This document shows, one piece after another, positions 1 through 10,676 of a stretch of 64,000 nt of DNA. The notes beneath the pieces are model-generated. The model had not been told where the DNA came from, did no database searches, and saw nothing but the letters and a program-made list of their open reading frames with translations. The stretch's first letter is position 1, and each line of letters starts with the position of its first letter. Location of the stretch: contig JALONT010000001.1 of NCBI GenBank assembly GCA_025454795.1, forward strand, positions 128,947-192,946, read 5' to 3'. The DNA comes from Bacteroidales bacterium. GTDB lineage: Bacteria > Bacteroidota > Bacteroidia > Bacteroidales > VadinHA17. The translations under genes were made by a program, and so were the position numbers.

Positions 1-459
1 GGTCAGTTTCATGTATGAACCAAGACCAAGATTCAGACCAATAGCATTATCGCTCTCTTTATATATGGCAGGATTAGGTCCTGTATATTTATCTTTCTTC
101 CAGGCAAGCAGGATATCAAGACCTGCAAGTCCGTAAAACTCAAACCTGTCGAGAGAATTGAATACGTAATGACCATTTATGTCAAGCATCATGGTGGTGA
201 CTGTGGTTTTTGATTCAAATTCCTTTGTAACGTGAGGATATAGGAAAGTAAAAGAGGGAGATATATGAAGCGGTAATGAAATTTCATAAATTCCCGTCAG
301 GAACAGGGGAATGTGCCCGCTTTTATTATAATCATTATTCATTTCATGGAAGAAGTACCCGGACGAAAACCCGGTTCCGCCTCCGACCTTTGTAAACTGG
401 GCATTCAGGGTAGAAATCCACAATACAATAGTTAACAGGCTGAATAAAATTTTTTTCAT
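1..459 (-). CDS. Outer-membrane beta-barrel protein, C-terminus cut by window edge
   Basis: An open frame of 153 codons runs from an ATG at 459 leftward through the window edge without a stop. It begins with a Sec signal peptide (MKKILFSLLTIVLWISTLNA, cleavage likely after residue 20). Alternating hydrophobic/polar strands rich in Gly and aromatic residues follow, as in small outer-membrane barrel proteins of Bacteroidota (porin-family or OmpW-like). The exact family cannot be named from this part. It is divergent from atpD, with a 200-bp AT-rich gap between them. Function is unknown beyond a likely outer-membrane location. Confidence 0.75.
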   Translation of the reverse strand, partial: MKKILFSLLTIVLWISTLNAQFTKVGGGTGFSSGYFFHEMNNDYNKSGHIPLFLTGIYEISLPLHISPSFTFLYPHVTKEFESKTTVTTMMLDINGHYVFNSLDRFEFYGLAGLDILLAWKKDKYTGPNPAIYKESDNAIGLNLGLGSYMKLT

Positions 460-614
460 AGGATAGTCTTTTAATTGTTATTTTTATGGAACTGCTATAA
501 AGATAAACCAATATTAAATATCTGACAAATACAATAAGGAAGAGTTTTATTAAAAATAGATATTAATAATTACTGAATTTATAAGGCAGGAACTCTATCA
601 TCTCCAAAAATCAT

Positions 615-622
615 TAAATTTG
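615..622 (+). promoter_or_regulatory. Candidate -7 promoter box for atpDC
   Basis: TAAATTTG matches the Bacteroidota primary sigma factor -7 consensus TAnnTTTG exactly and lies 37 bp before the atpD ATG. No convincing -33 TTTG is seen at the usual spacing, so the call rests on the -7 box and its position. The rest of the 460-659 gap shows nothing else I can support. Confidence 0.45.
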
Positions 623-635
623 TATCTTCTTGTGA

Positions 636-2168
<1,533 letters not shown>

Positions 2169-2180
2169 TTACTTAGCAGG

Positions 2181-2426
2181 ATGAAAATAGAAATCATCAC
2201 TCCTGATAAAAAAATATTCGAAGGGGATATTAAATCGATAAGGGTTCCCGGAAAAAAAGGATCCTTTCAGGTTTTGAAGGACCACGCCCCAATCATATCA
2301 ACTCTTGAAAACGGACCTGTAATAATGGTTGACCAGGCCGGGACAGAGACACGGTATGAGATAAACGGAGGAGTGATTGAAGTCAAGCAGAATAAAATCA
2401 TTTTGCTTGCCGAATCGGTAAAATAA
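2181..2426 (+). CDS. atpC: F-type ATP synthase subunit epsilon (short form)
   Basis: This is the epsilon subunit of the F1 central stalk. The 81-residue protein contains only the N-terminal beta-sandwich domain (pattern 'EIITPDKKIFEGDI', then 'GSFQVLKDHAPIISTL'). The C-terminal helical hairpin that inhibits ATP hydrolysis in many bacteria is absent; the family's full form is about 130-140 aa. Short epsilon subunits are common in Bacteroidota, so this is probably not a truncation. It is co-transcribed with atpD, with a GGATG start context. Confidence 0.95.
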   Translation: MKIEIITPDKKIFEGDIKSIRVPGKKGSFQVLKDHAPIISTLENGPVIMVDQAGTETRYEINGGVIEVKQNKIILLAESVK

Positions 2427-2436
2427 TCCATTTGCC

Positions 2437-3849
2437 ATGACTCCCGATGAATTCCGGAAACATGCCCATGACCTGGTCGAATGGATGGCAAGGTATATGG
2501 AAAATGTTGAGAAATATCCGGTTAAATCAAAATCAAAACCAGGGGAGATATTTAACAGAATTCCGGCATCCCCGCCGGAAAAGGCTGAACCATTCTCTTC
2601 TCTGATCCAAGATCTTGATGAAATAATCATGCCGGGAATCACACACTGGCAAAATCCAAATTTTTTCGCCTATTTTCCTGCAAATACCAGTCCTCCGTCA
2701 ATCCTGGCAGAAATGGTAGTTGCTACCCTTGGAGCACAGTGCATGAACTGGGAAACATCCCCGGCAGCTGCCGAGCTTGAAGAAAAAATGATGATATGGC
2801 TCAGAGGAATGATCGGACTCCCGGATAATTTTGAAGGAGTTATTCAGGACACTGCATCTACCGCAACCCTTGCAGCAATCATCGCGGCAAGGGAAAAATC
2901 AACTGGTTTTACCTTCAACAATGAGGGTGGTAATAAATCCCTAATCCTGAGAGTATATTGCTCGGAACAAGCCCACTCGTCTGTTGAGAAGGCAGTAAAG
3001 ATCTGCGGCATCGGGAGAAGAAACCTTGTTAAAATTCAGGTGCGCGACGACTTTTCTATGGACCCGGAAAAGCTTGATGAAGCAATTATTGCTGATAAAA
3101 GCCAAGGATTTATTCCCTGCTGTGTTGTTGCCACAATCGGCACAACCGGAACGACCGCTGTTGACCCTTTAAGAGCCCTGGGAGAGATTTGCAGCAGAAA
3201 CAGCCTCTGGCTTCATGTCGATGCTGCTATGGCAGGGACGGCCCTTATTCTGCCCGAATTTCAATGGATGCTCGACGGCAGGGAATATATCGACAGTTTT
3301 CTTTTCAATCCTCATAAATGGATGTTCACTAATTTCGACTGCACTGCATTCTTCATTAAAGATGCTGATACTTTGATAAAGACATTCGAAATACTTCCGG
3401 AATACCTTAAAACAAGAACCCGTGGACAGGTAAATGATTACCGCGACTGGGGCATACCACTGGGCAGGAGATTCAGAGCACTGAAGCTTTGGAGTGTGAT
3501 CAGATCCTACGGGACAGAAGGTCTCCGTGAGAAGATAAGACAACATATTCTCTTTGCATCAAAACTGAAGGGGATGATATTAAATGAACCTGATTTTGAA
3601 ATACTTGCACCTGTAATAATTAATGTTGTCTGTTTCAGGTATAAACCTGCAGGTCTTGATGAAAATAAGTTAAATGAAATAAATGAAAGGCTGAACCATA
3701 CTCTGAATGATTCAGGAAAAATATATTTGTCACATACAGTGCTCAATGGTAAATACACTCTGAGGATGGTAACAGGGCAGACAAATGTGACATTTAATCA
3801 TGTCGAAAAAGCCTGGAACCTGATAATGATGACAGCGCGACTTCTTTAA
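2437..3849 (+). CDS. Group II pyridoxal-phosphate decarboxylase (aromatic L-amino acid type)
   Basis: This is a PLP enzyme of the DOPA/tyrosine/tryptophan decarboxylase family, which turns aromatic amino acids into amines and CO2. The Schiff-base lysine is K294 in NPHKWM, the ring-stacking histidine is about H180 in EQAHSS, and the cofactor aspartate is in HVDAAMAG. The length of 470 aa is typical. It starts only 10 bp after atpC, so it may be transcribed with atpDC although there is no obvious functional link. Substrate choice (Tyr, Trp, Phe or DOPA) cannot be read from sequence alone. Confidence 0.92.
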   Translation: MTPDEFRKHAHDLVEWMARYMENVEKYPVKSKSKPGEIFNRIPASPPEKAEPFSSLIQDLDEIIMPGITHWQNPNFFAYFPANTSPPSILAEMVVATLGAQCMNWETSPAAAELEEKMMIWLRGMIGLPDNFEGVIQDTASTATLAAIIAAREKSTGFTFNNEGGNKSLILRVYCSEQAHSSVEKAVKICGIGRRNLVKIQVRDDFSMDPEKLDEAIIADKSQGFIPCCVVATIGTTGTTAVDPLRALGEICSRNSLWLHVDAAMAGTALILPEFQWMLDGREYIDSFLFNPHKWMFTNFDCTAFFIKDADTLIKTFEILPEYLKTRTRGQVNDYRDWGIPLGRRFRALKLWSVIRSYGTEGLREKIRQHILFASKLKGMILNEPDFEILAPVIINVVCFRYKPAGLDENKLNEINERLNHTLNDSGKIYLSHTVLNGKYTLRMVTGQTNVTFNHVEKAWNLIMMTARLL

Positions 3850-3860
3850 AAGAGATCAAA

Positions 3861-6740
3861 TCATAATCTCCTCCTGCCGATACTCATTCCGTAAATGTCG
3901 ATACTAAACAGCAATTCATATGATGGAAATTCCCCGAATTTTTTCCAGGCAGCCTGAACTCCGCTTGATATCATGTATGGGATTCTGAACAGATAAAAAT
4001 CAGAGAGAAGCTCTATTCCAAACGAGCTGAATGTTTCGGTTCCCCTGTTTCTGATTTTTGTATCCAGATGATAATTGTCTGTACCCTGTGCATAATCAAA
4101 GAAGAATCCGGATCGTATTCTTGTAAGGTAAAACAATGATGAGATATTAAGGTCTGGATAAAGAAGAGGCATTGAATAATCAAATGAAAAGAAATCAAGC
4201 TTTGTGGATATTATATTCAAATAACTTCGCGGGTAATGTATCCTGTTACCCGAATAGAATTTTTCAAATTCCTGTTTTTCAGTCTCATACCTGATACGGA
4301 TTGAATTGTTCGGGAAGATACCAGGGAAATAGAAGGCTGTCCTCAAAGCAAGATCATGTCCGTATATTATCTTATCAAATGGTGCAAATGTATATGACAG
4401 ATCAAAGACCTGTGCCCACCTGGTATTTATATCACGATATGCAAATCTGTAATAGTTTGCAAAATATAACCGTCCAGTCATCTGGAACTGCCCGTAATCA
4501 TATGTATTTCTTTCCTTCAAATAAATATATCGGTTTAAATAGTCTACAGAAAAGGAAGAATAAATTGTCTGTGAAAATTGTCCCGGAGAGAATGAAAGCG
4601 GAATAGAAATAGTGTTTGTAAATTTTGTCAGGGGATTCGGATTTAAAGGAGTCCAGAGCACGTTTTCCCCGACCTTATCAATGTATGGTGAGTATCCGTA
4701 ATCAATTCCGGATTCAAATACAGGATACCACCCTTTCCATGCTACCCTGGAATGAAGAATGTGTCTTTTATCTGCAGAATACTCATATCCGGCAGAGGCA
4801 ATCAGAGTGCTGAGCTGATTCTGGGACATTACAGTAATTCCGGGCCGCACTGAAACAGGGTCAGACTGAATTTCTTTAATATCTGCATAAAACGGCATCC
4901 AGCTGTGAATCCCAAACAGGTGCTGCCACTTTCTGTATGGCTGAGGCGAATATTCGCCGGCAGAAGGCTCTTCCTCCTTGCTCATGTTAAAGTTAAACCT
5001 GTCAGCCAGGTAAGAAACAGGCCTGACGGGAGAAGAGGTATTTTCTGAAATTTCAGAGAGAGAGACCACACATATGTTATTCCCTGATGAAGAATAATCG
5101 CTGAACATTAGGGAAGATCCGTTTATGCTAAGATCAGTTGCTCCGAAACGTGAACGGGTGACAGGTACTATTTTATTACCCGGGGTGCGAAGAAAGATAT
5201 TATCACTTCCTGAAGCTGAAGAGACATAGAAAAGAGAATCATTTCTCAGAAATGAAGATTGCAGGTCATTTCTTCCGGCTTCAACCAGGATCTTCCAGAC
5301 TTTTTCCCGGGTATTATATGACATGATCCCTTCTCCCGCATCTGTTAAAAATATAACAGTAATGAAACGGCCATCATCAGACCATTGAGGTCGCTGAAGT
5401 GAGACATTCCCGGGAGAGGGAATACTCTCCAGGCGGCTTCCATCTTTCGGACTGATTATTACGATGGAGTTTTTATCATCCGGGCTGTTTTCATATGCTG
5501 CAATTAAGCTGCCATCAGAAGAAATGGAAGCTGCCAGATACCTTGATTTTGTTGTCAGTTGTTTTACTACACCCGATTTTATATTCTTCAGTTTAATAAC
5601 AGAATATTCTCTGTTTTCCCACCTTGGATCACCATGTGTCTCAACCCAGACAATTTTACCTCCGCCCAGTGAGAAAAAATATGGAAAGATCTGTCCTGGA
5701 GAGAAAAGCTTTTTCTCAGATATCTCAGATGGCCGTATAAGTACAAATGAAGGAGGATCAGACAATGAAGTCTTGATTGCAATAACGGAATCAAAACCGG
5801 CAGACACAGGAGAATAATAATTCACATAATCCTTTTTCTTTGGAGGATTTACCGGCTCGTAAGATAGTGGTCTGCTTCGCAATATATCTTCTTTCCATAG
5901 CGTCCTGAGACTGTCGAAGGTCTGGGTGAAAAGCCTTTCTTTTGTCAGACGGGCATCTCTGGTGAGACTGATATTTACAGGATTTAGTGTAAATGGCTGG
6001 TTTGCAGTAAATTTCAATGCCCTGTTCCAAAGCTGCAAATCATTTTTTACAAAAGACCAGGCCACCATCTGGTAACCGTACTGATAATGATCCGGCGTAT
6101 AATCCCTGAAAGAACTGTTAAGCATTTTGTCATATTTATAGAGATGGTCATTTTCAATGACAATTGCTTTAAGCTCTTTCTGGAATGAAGGAATTCTTCC
6201 CCTTCCCGATTCAGTAAGCACAGATTCAGCAAATACGGCATCACCTTCCATGTACCAGAGCGGCAGGAGAGAAGCAATGACCCCTTGAAATTGCTGGCCG
6301 AGAACAAAAGACAGAATTCTTGAAAAACCGGTATTCAGTGATTCCATTTGCATAACATGTGTGAGCTCATGCAGGGCAAGCTGCCTGTTCTGATCAAGCG
6401 GTATTGTGTTTTGATCCGGGGTAGGGTAAAGCTCCATCCTTTTTGGAGCCCACGCAACATACCCGTTAGACCGAATAGTATAATTATGAATTATAACAGG
6501 GATTTTTAATTTTCTTTCAGGAAAAAGTATTGAAAGGTCATTGGTTGACTTTTCGAGTTCCTCAGCATATTTGAGTCCCTCTATGCCATAACTCTCAGGG
6601 TAGATTACCCGAAAATTTTTGGTTTTAACCTGAAGCCATTTAAGATTAGCCGGATCCTGGCCGGTATTATAATACTGACCGGAAACGGCAAACGATAAAC
6701 AAATAAATAGGGCAGAACAGTATATTCTAAGGGGCTGCAT
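3861..6740 (-). CDS. Secreted gluzincin-like peptidase / TolB-like propeller / outer-membrane barrel protein
   Basis: A 959-aa exported protein with signal peptide at residues 1-20. The N-terminal part carries a zinc-peptidase-like motif HELTH at 124-128, then WYMEGDAVFAES at about 162-173 as a possible third-ligand segment. The middle has PD40/TolB-like propeller repeats (for example PQWSDDGRFITVIFL). The C-terminal 300 residues look like transmembrane beta-strands rich in Tyr/Phe. The architecture recurs in Bacteroidota and suggests surface anchoring. Whether it is an active protease is not shown. It converges with the decarboxylase (11-bp gap) and diverges from the DUF2723 gene. Confidence 0.8.
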   Translation of the reverse strand: MQPLRIYCSALFICLSFAVSGQYYNTGQDPANLKWLQVKTKNFRVIYPESYGIEGLKYAEELEKSTNDLSILFPERKLKIPVIIHNYTIRSNGYVAWAPKRMELYPTPDQNTIPLDQNRQLALHELTHVMQMESLNTGFSRILSFVLGQQFQGVIASLLPLWYMEGDAVFAESVLTESGRGRIPSFQKELKAIVIENDHLYKYDKMLNSSFRDYTPDHYQYGYQMVAWSFVKNDLQLWNRALKFTANQPFTLNPVNISLTRDARLTKERLFTQTFDSLRTLWKEDILRSRPLSYEPVNPPKKKDYVNYYSPVSAGFDSVIAIKTSLSDPPSFVLIRPSEISEKKLFSPGQIFPYFFSLGGGKIVWVETHGDPRWENREYSVIKLKNIKSGVVKQLTTKSRYLAASISSDGSLIAAYENSPDDKNSIVIISPKDGSRLESIPSPGNVSLQRPQWSDDGRFITVIFLTDAGEGIMSYNTREKVWKILVEAGRNDLQSSFLRNDSLFYVSSASGSDNIFLRTPGNKIVPVTRSRFGATDLSINGSSLMFSDYSSSGNNICVVSLSEISENTSSPVRPVSYLADRFNFNMSKEEEPSAGEYSPQPYRKWQHLFGIHSWMPFYADIKEIQSDPVSVRPGITVMSQNQLSTLIASAGYEYSADKRHILHSRVAWKGWYPVFESGIDYGYSPYIDKVGENVLWTPLNPNPLTKFTNTISIPLSFSPGQFSQTIYSSFSVDYLNRYIYLKERNTYDYGQFQMTGRLYFANYYRFAYRDINTRWAQVFDLSYTFAPFDKIIYGHDLALRTAFYFPGIFPNNSIRIRYETEKQEFEKFYSGNRIHYPRSYLNIISTKLDFFSFDYSMPLLYPDLNISSLFYLTRIRSGFFFDYAQGTDNYHLDTKIRNRGTETFSSFGIELLSDFYLFRIPYMISSGVQAAWKKFGEFPSYELLFSIDIYGMSIGRRRL

Positions 6741-6756
6741 TTTTCTGAATATTGCT

Positions 6757-6764
6757 CAAAAATA
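6757..6764 (-). promoter_or_regulatory. Candidate -7 box for the gluzincin/barrel gene
   Basis: On the minus strand TATTTTTG fits TAnnTTTG and lies 17 bp before the ATG at 6740, so the leader would be very short. No -33 box is seen at proper spacing. Weak evidence. Confidence 0.3.
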
Positions 6765-6864
6765 GGAAAATAAGTGAGTTGAAGAGTTGTGACAATGAAA
6801 AGAAAAATAAGTATTTTCGTCGTCTGATCCGAAATCGAGGGTCTTCAGTTAAACAAGAGAATTG

Positions 6865-9800
6865 ATGAAAAAATACAGGCTGATAAATAATATAACAGGA
6901 TGGGTGGTTTTTGCCATTGCAGCATTTACCTATCTCAGGACAATTGAACCGACAGCCAGCCTCTGGGATTGCGGTGAATTTATTGCATCAGCATTCAAGC
7001 TGGAGGTAGGACATCCCCCCGGAAACGCTGTCTTCATGGTTTTTGCAAGGTTCTTCACCTTGTTTGCTGGAGGCAATGTATCGCATGTTGCAGCAATGGT
7101 AAATGCAATGTCAGCAATTGTCAGTGCGTTTACGATCCTTTTTCTTTTCTGGACAATAACTCATCTTGCACGCAAAATCGTTGTAAAAGATGAATCCGGA
7201 TTCACACAGGCAAGAATAATTGCTGTAATGGCTGCAGGAATTGTGGGAGCCCTTGCTTTTACATTTTCTGATTCATTCTGGTTTTCTGCAGTTGAAGGTG
7301 AAGTATATGCAACTTCATCCCTCTTTACAGCTACTGTATTCTGGGCAATTCTGAAATGGGAAGATGAAGCTGATCAGGAATTTGCCGACAGGTGGATAAT
7401 TCTGATTGCATTCCTTATGGGTCTTTCAATAGGTGTCCATCTTCTCAATCTGCTTACTCTTCCGGCTATTGTGCTTGTATATTATTTCAAAAAATTTAAT
7501 TTTTCCTGGAAAGGATTCATCTATTCCATTGCCCTGTCATTCATAATTCTTGCGCTGTTGATGTGGGGCATCCTGCCTGGAATAGTAAAGATCTCATCAA
7601 GGTTTGACCTCTTTTTTGTAAACAGGTTAAGGCTTCCTCAGAACAGCGGAATGATCTTTCATATAATCCTGACAGCCGCTCTTTTCATTACCGCTATAAA
7701 ACTATCACTGAAATCCGGGAACAATAGCAGGAATGCATTAATTGCAATAGCAGCTCTTTTCTTTACCGGAATCTGGGTTGTTTCAGAATCGGCATTTATT
7801 AATGTACTGATTCTTGCAGCTGTATCAGGAGTCGTATGGTACATTGCCGCAAAGGACAGAGTTATTCTAAATACCCTGCTGACAGCAGTTACAGTCATTC
7901 TCATAGGATATTCATCCACTGCCATCATTGTGATCAGATCAACAGCTGATACCCCGCTGAACGAAAATAATCCATCCAATCCGTTCAGCCTTTTATATTA
8001 TCTGAACAGAGAACAATACGGGCAACGGCCCCTGATTAAAGGTCCATATTATAATGCACCTGTTCTGGATTATAAAGACGGGAAACCGGTATATGTACTT
8101 GAAGACGGTAAATATGTGATAACACACAGAAACCTTGAAAGGATTTATGATGAAAGATTTATCACTCTCTTCCCGAGGATGTGGAGCGAACAGGGCGATC
8201 ATGCAGCGGTATATAAGGAATGGGGCGGATCAGAAGGGATTCCATTACAGGTTACTGATCAATCGGGACAAAAGGCGACAGTAAGAAAGCCAAAATTCAG
8301 AGAGAACCTCAGGTACATGCTCTCCTATCAGTACGGATATATGTACTTCAGATATTTTATGTGGAATTTTTCGGGGAAGCAGAATGATACGCAGGGTACA
8401 GGAGGTGCTGTCAACGGAAACTGGATAACGGGAATAAAGTTCATTGATGAACCAAGGTCGGGAACTTACGATCTTCCTGCTGATCAGAAAAATGACACTT
8501 CGAGAAACAGATATTTTCTTCTGCCGTTCATTCTTGGAATTGCAGGGCTTTTTTACCAGCTTAATAAGGATAATAAGAACTGGTGGATAGTAATGCTTTT
8601 ATTTATTATGACAGGCATTGCCATTGTTTTCTACCTCAATCAGTATCCGAACCAGCCCAGGGAGCGTGATTATGCATATGTGGGATCATTTTATTTTTTT
8701 TCTGTCTGGATCGGGCTTGGAGTCCTCGCAATTTTTGAGCTGCTGGCAAAGTTGACCGGAGAAAAAGCAGCTGCCCCGCTTGCGGGTATACTTTGCTTAT
8801 TTGCAGTTCCTGTTATAATGGGTTCGGAAAACTGGGACGACCATGACCGGTCCGGACGTTACCTGGCAAGAGATGTTGCATTTAATTATCTTGAGTCGTG
8901 TGCACCAAATGCAATCCTGTTTACAAACGGAGATAATGACACTTTCCCTCTCTGGTATGCCCAGGAGGTTGAAGGAAAGAGAACAGATATGCGTGTCTGC
9001 AATCTGATGCTGCTAAATACCGACTGGTACATCGACCAGATGAAAAATAAAGTATATGAGTCGGATCCACTTCCGGTTACGCTTCCTTCTAAAAAATACT
9101 ACGACGGAATTAATAACCAGGTTTTCATCGTTGAAAAAACAAAAGATCCCGTTGATATATCGACAGTCATTGACTGGGTGAATAGCGAAAATAAAGGAAC
9201 CAAAGTACAGATTTCAGCAACAGAGGTCCTTGATATAATTCCAACCAGGACCATTCGTATCCCGGTTGATAGAAAGAAAGTTCTTGAATCCGGGACTGTA
9301 AAGCCTGAAGATTCTTCCAGGATCGTTCCTTATATTGATATCCGGCTTAAAGGGAACTCAATTCTCAAGAGTCAGCTGATTGTCCTCGATATTCTCGCTC
9401 ATAACGACTGGAAGCGGCCAATTTATTATGTAACAGGTTATCATAATGATGCGCTTGGGCTTGAGGAATACTTCCAGCTCGAGGGTCTTGCTTTCCGTTT
9501 AATTCCGATTAGGTCAGCCAATAAAAGCTGGCTCGATTATGGACGCATTGATACAGATATCCTGTACGGGAACATTATGAATAAATTTGTCTGGGGTGGA
9601 GCAAATGATAAAAAAGTAAATATTGATCATAATCATAAGCGGACAATCATTGTTATAAAAGCACGGCTGAATTATGCAAGGCTTGCCAAAGCTCTTGCAG
9701 GAGAAGGAAAAAATGAAAAGGCCCTTGCTGTCCTTGACCGGTGCATGGAAGTGCTTCCTCTGGAGAGGATTCCATATGATTCATATGTACCGGATCTGAT

Positions 9801-10077
9801 TGAAGCCTATTTTGCTTCAGGAAGTACAGGGAAAGCAGTAGAGATGACACGGGCTTTGTGCGATCATTATTATGAACAGCTCGATTATTACCTTAAACAG
9901 AGTCCTTATGTAATATTTTCGGCTGAATATGAGATCCAGTCAGCAATTCAGAATTCATCAAGAGTTGCAAATTTCTGCATGACTTATGATAATAAGGAGC
10001 TGTCTGACGAAATCAATAAGAAACTGGAGAAATATTATTCAACCTATATTGGAATACAGAAACCCGGGTTGAAATAA
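6865..10077 (+). CDS. DUF2723 family membrane protein (POMT/TMEM260-like) with C-terminal TPR-like region
   Basis: A 1070-aa polytopic protein. The N-terminus carries the DUF2723 signature: a transmembrane segment, 'RTIEPTASLWDCGEFI', then 'GHPPGNAVFM'. The Asp/Glu pair resembles that of GT-C glycosyltransferases such as protein O-mannosyltransferases, and the eukaryotic relative is TMEM260. Several membrane helices lie at about 10-350 and again at about 545-660. A soluble region follows, and the last about 150 residues form helical TPR-like repeats. A likely role is envelope protein or glycan glycosylation, but donor and acceptor are unknown. The frame can extend one codon to a TTG at 6862; I prefer the ATG at 6865. 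Confidence 0.9.
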   Translation: MKKYRLINNITGWVVFAIAAFTYLRTIEPTASLWDCGEFIASAFKLEVGHPPGNAVFMVFARFFTLFAGGNVSHVAAMVNAMSAIVSAFTILFLFWTITHLARKIVVKDESGFTQARIIAVMAAGIVGALAFTFSDSFWFSAVEGEVYATSSLFTATVFWAILKWEDEADQEFADRWIILIAFLMGLSIGVHLLNLLTLPAIVLVYYFKKFNFSWKGFIYSIALSFIILALLMWGILPGIVKISSRFDLFFVNRLRLPQNSGMIFHIILTAALFITAIKLSLKSGNNSRNALIAIAALFFTGIWVVSESAFINVLILAAVSGVVWYIAAKDRVILNTLLTAVTVILIGYSSTAIIVIRSTADTPLNENNPSNPFSLLYYLNREQYGQRPLIKGPYYNAPVLDYKDGKPVYVLEDGKYVITHRNLERIYDERFITLFPRMWSEQGDHAAVYKEWGGSEGIPLQVTDQSGQKATVRKPKFRENLRYMLSYQYGYMYFRYFMWNFSGKQNDTQGTGGAVNGNWITGIKFIDEPRSGTYDLPADQKNDTSRNRYFLLPFILGIAGLFYQLNKDNKNWWIVMLLFIMTGIAIVFYLNQYPNQPRERDYAYVGSFYFFSVWIGLGVLAIFELLAKLTGEKAAAPLAGILCLFAVPVIMGSENWDDHDRSGRYLARDVAFNYLESCAPNAILFTNGDNDTFPLWYAQEVEGKRTDMRVCNLMLLNTDWYIDQMKNKVYESDPLPVTLPSKKYYDGINNQVFIVEKTKDPVDISTVIDWVNSENKGTKVQISATEVLDIIPTRTIRIPVDRKKVLESGTVKPEDSSRIVPYIDIRLKGNSILKSQLIVLDILAHNDWKRPIYYVTGYHNDALGLEEYFQLEGLAFRLIPIRSANKSWLDYGRIDTDILYGNIMNKFVWGGANDKKVNIDHNHKRTIIVIKARLNYARLAKALAGEGKNEKALAVLDRCMEVLPLERIPYDSYVPDLIEAYFASGSTGKAVEMTRALCDHYYEQLDYYLKQSPYVIFSAEYEIQSAIQNSSRVANFCMTYDNKELSDEINKKLEKYYSTYIGIQKPGLK

Positions 10078-10085
10078 GAGCAGGA

Positions 10086-10508
10086 TCAACCGGTTATGGA
10101 TGTCGCAACCTCATGTCTGAGATATTTTTCCAGCAGGAAGAATATCTTTTCTGGATAAATCGGTTTAAGGACGTATTCATTGCAGCCTGCGAGATAAGCT
10201 TCCGTTTTACACTGCTCAGAGGAATATGCTGTAAGCATCAGGACCGGTATGTTCTTCCTTTCTTTACGGAATATCCTGAGGCATTCAATACCATTTATGA
10301 GAGGGATCAGGAAATCCATAAATACAAGGTCAATTTGCCCGGGATCCTGTTTTAAATAATCTATAAATTCCTTTCCGTTGCGAAAGATCTTTACCCCGGC
10401 CCCTGAACTTTTTAAAAGAGTTTCATAATATCTGATCGAGGGCATATCATCTTCAACAATAACTATGTTTTTGCCAGTCAGATGTAAATCATTGATATTC
10501 AAGGCCAT
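10086..10508 (-). CDS. Single-domain response regulator (CheY-like receiver)
   Basis: A stand-alone receiver domain of 140 aa. The acidic pocket is E19-D20-D21, the phospho-acceptor is D65 (LVFMDFLIP), and the switch residues are T93 and K115 (VLKPIY). No output domain follows, so it would act by protein contact. The open frame extends upstream to a TTG at 10577, but the ATG at 10508 sits just before the first conserved strand and is a better start. It converges with the DUF2723 gene and diverges from the YfiR-like/SpoIIE phosphatase gene, a plausible partner. No histidine kinase is adjacent. Confidence 0.88.
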   Translation of the reverse strand: MALNINDLHLTGKNIVIVEDDMPSIRYYETLLKSSGAGVKIFRNGKEFIDYLKQDPGQIDLVFMDFLIPLINGIECLRIFRKERKNIPVLMLTAYSSEQCKTEAYLAGCNEYVLKPIYPEKIFFLLEKYLRHEVATSITG

Positions 10509-10676
10509 TTTAGGGTAGAATTTTACTTGTATAAAATTACGATAAGAAACAGAGCGACATGTTTTACCAGAGGGCAATTATTAACATTTTATCAACAACA
10601 TTTCTGTCAGATGAAGAAATGAATTTGCTTTCTTGGATAAAAAGTTGCAATTTCGTAAAGATTAAAACCTGAATAT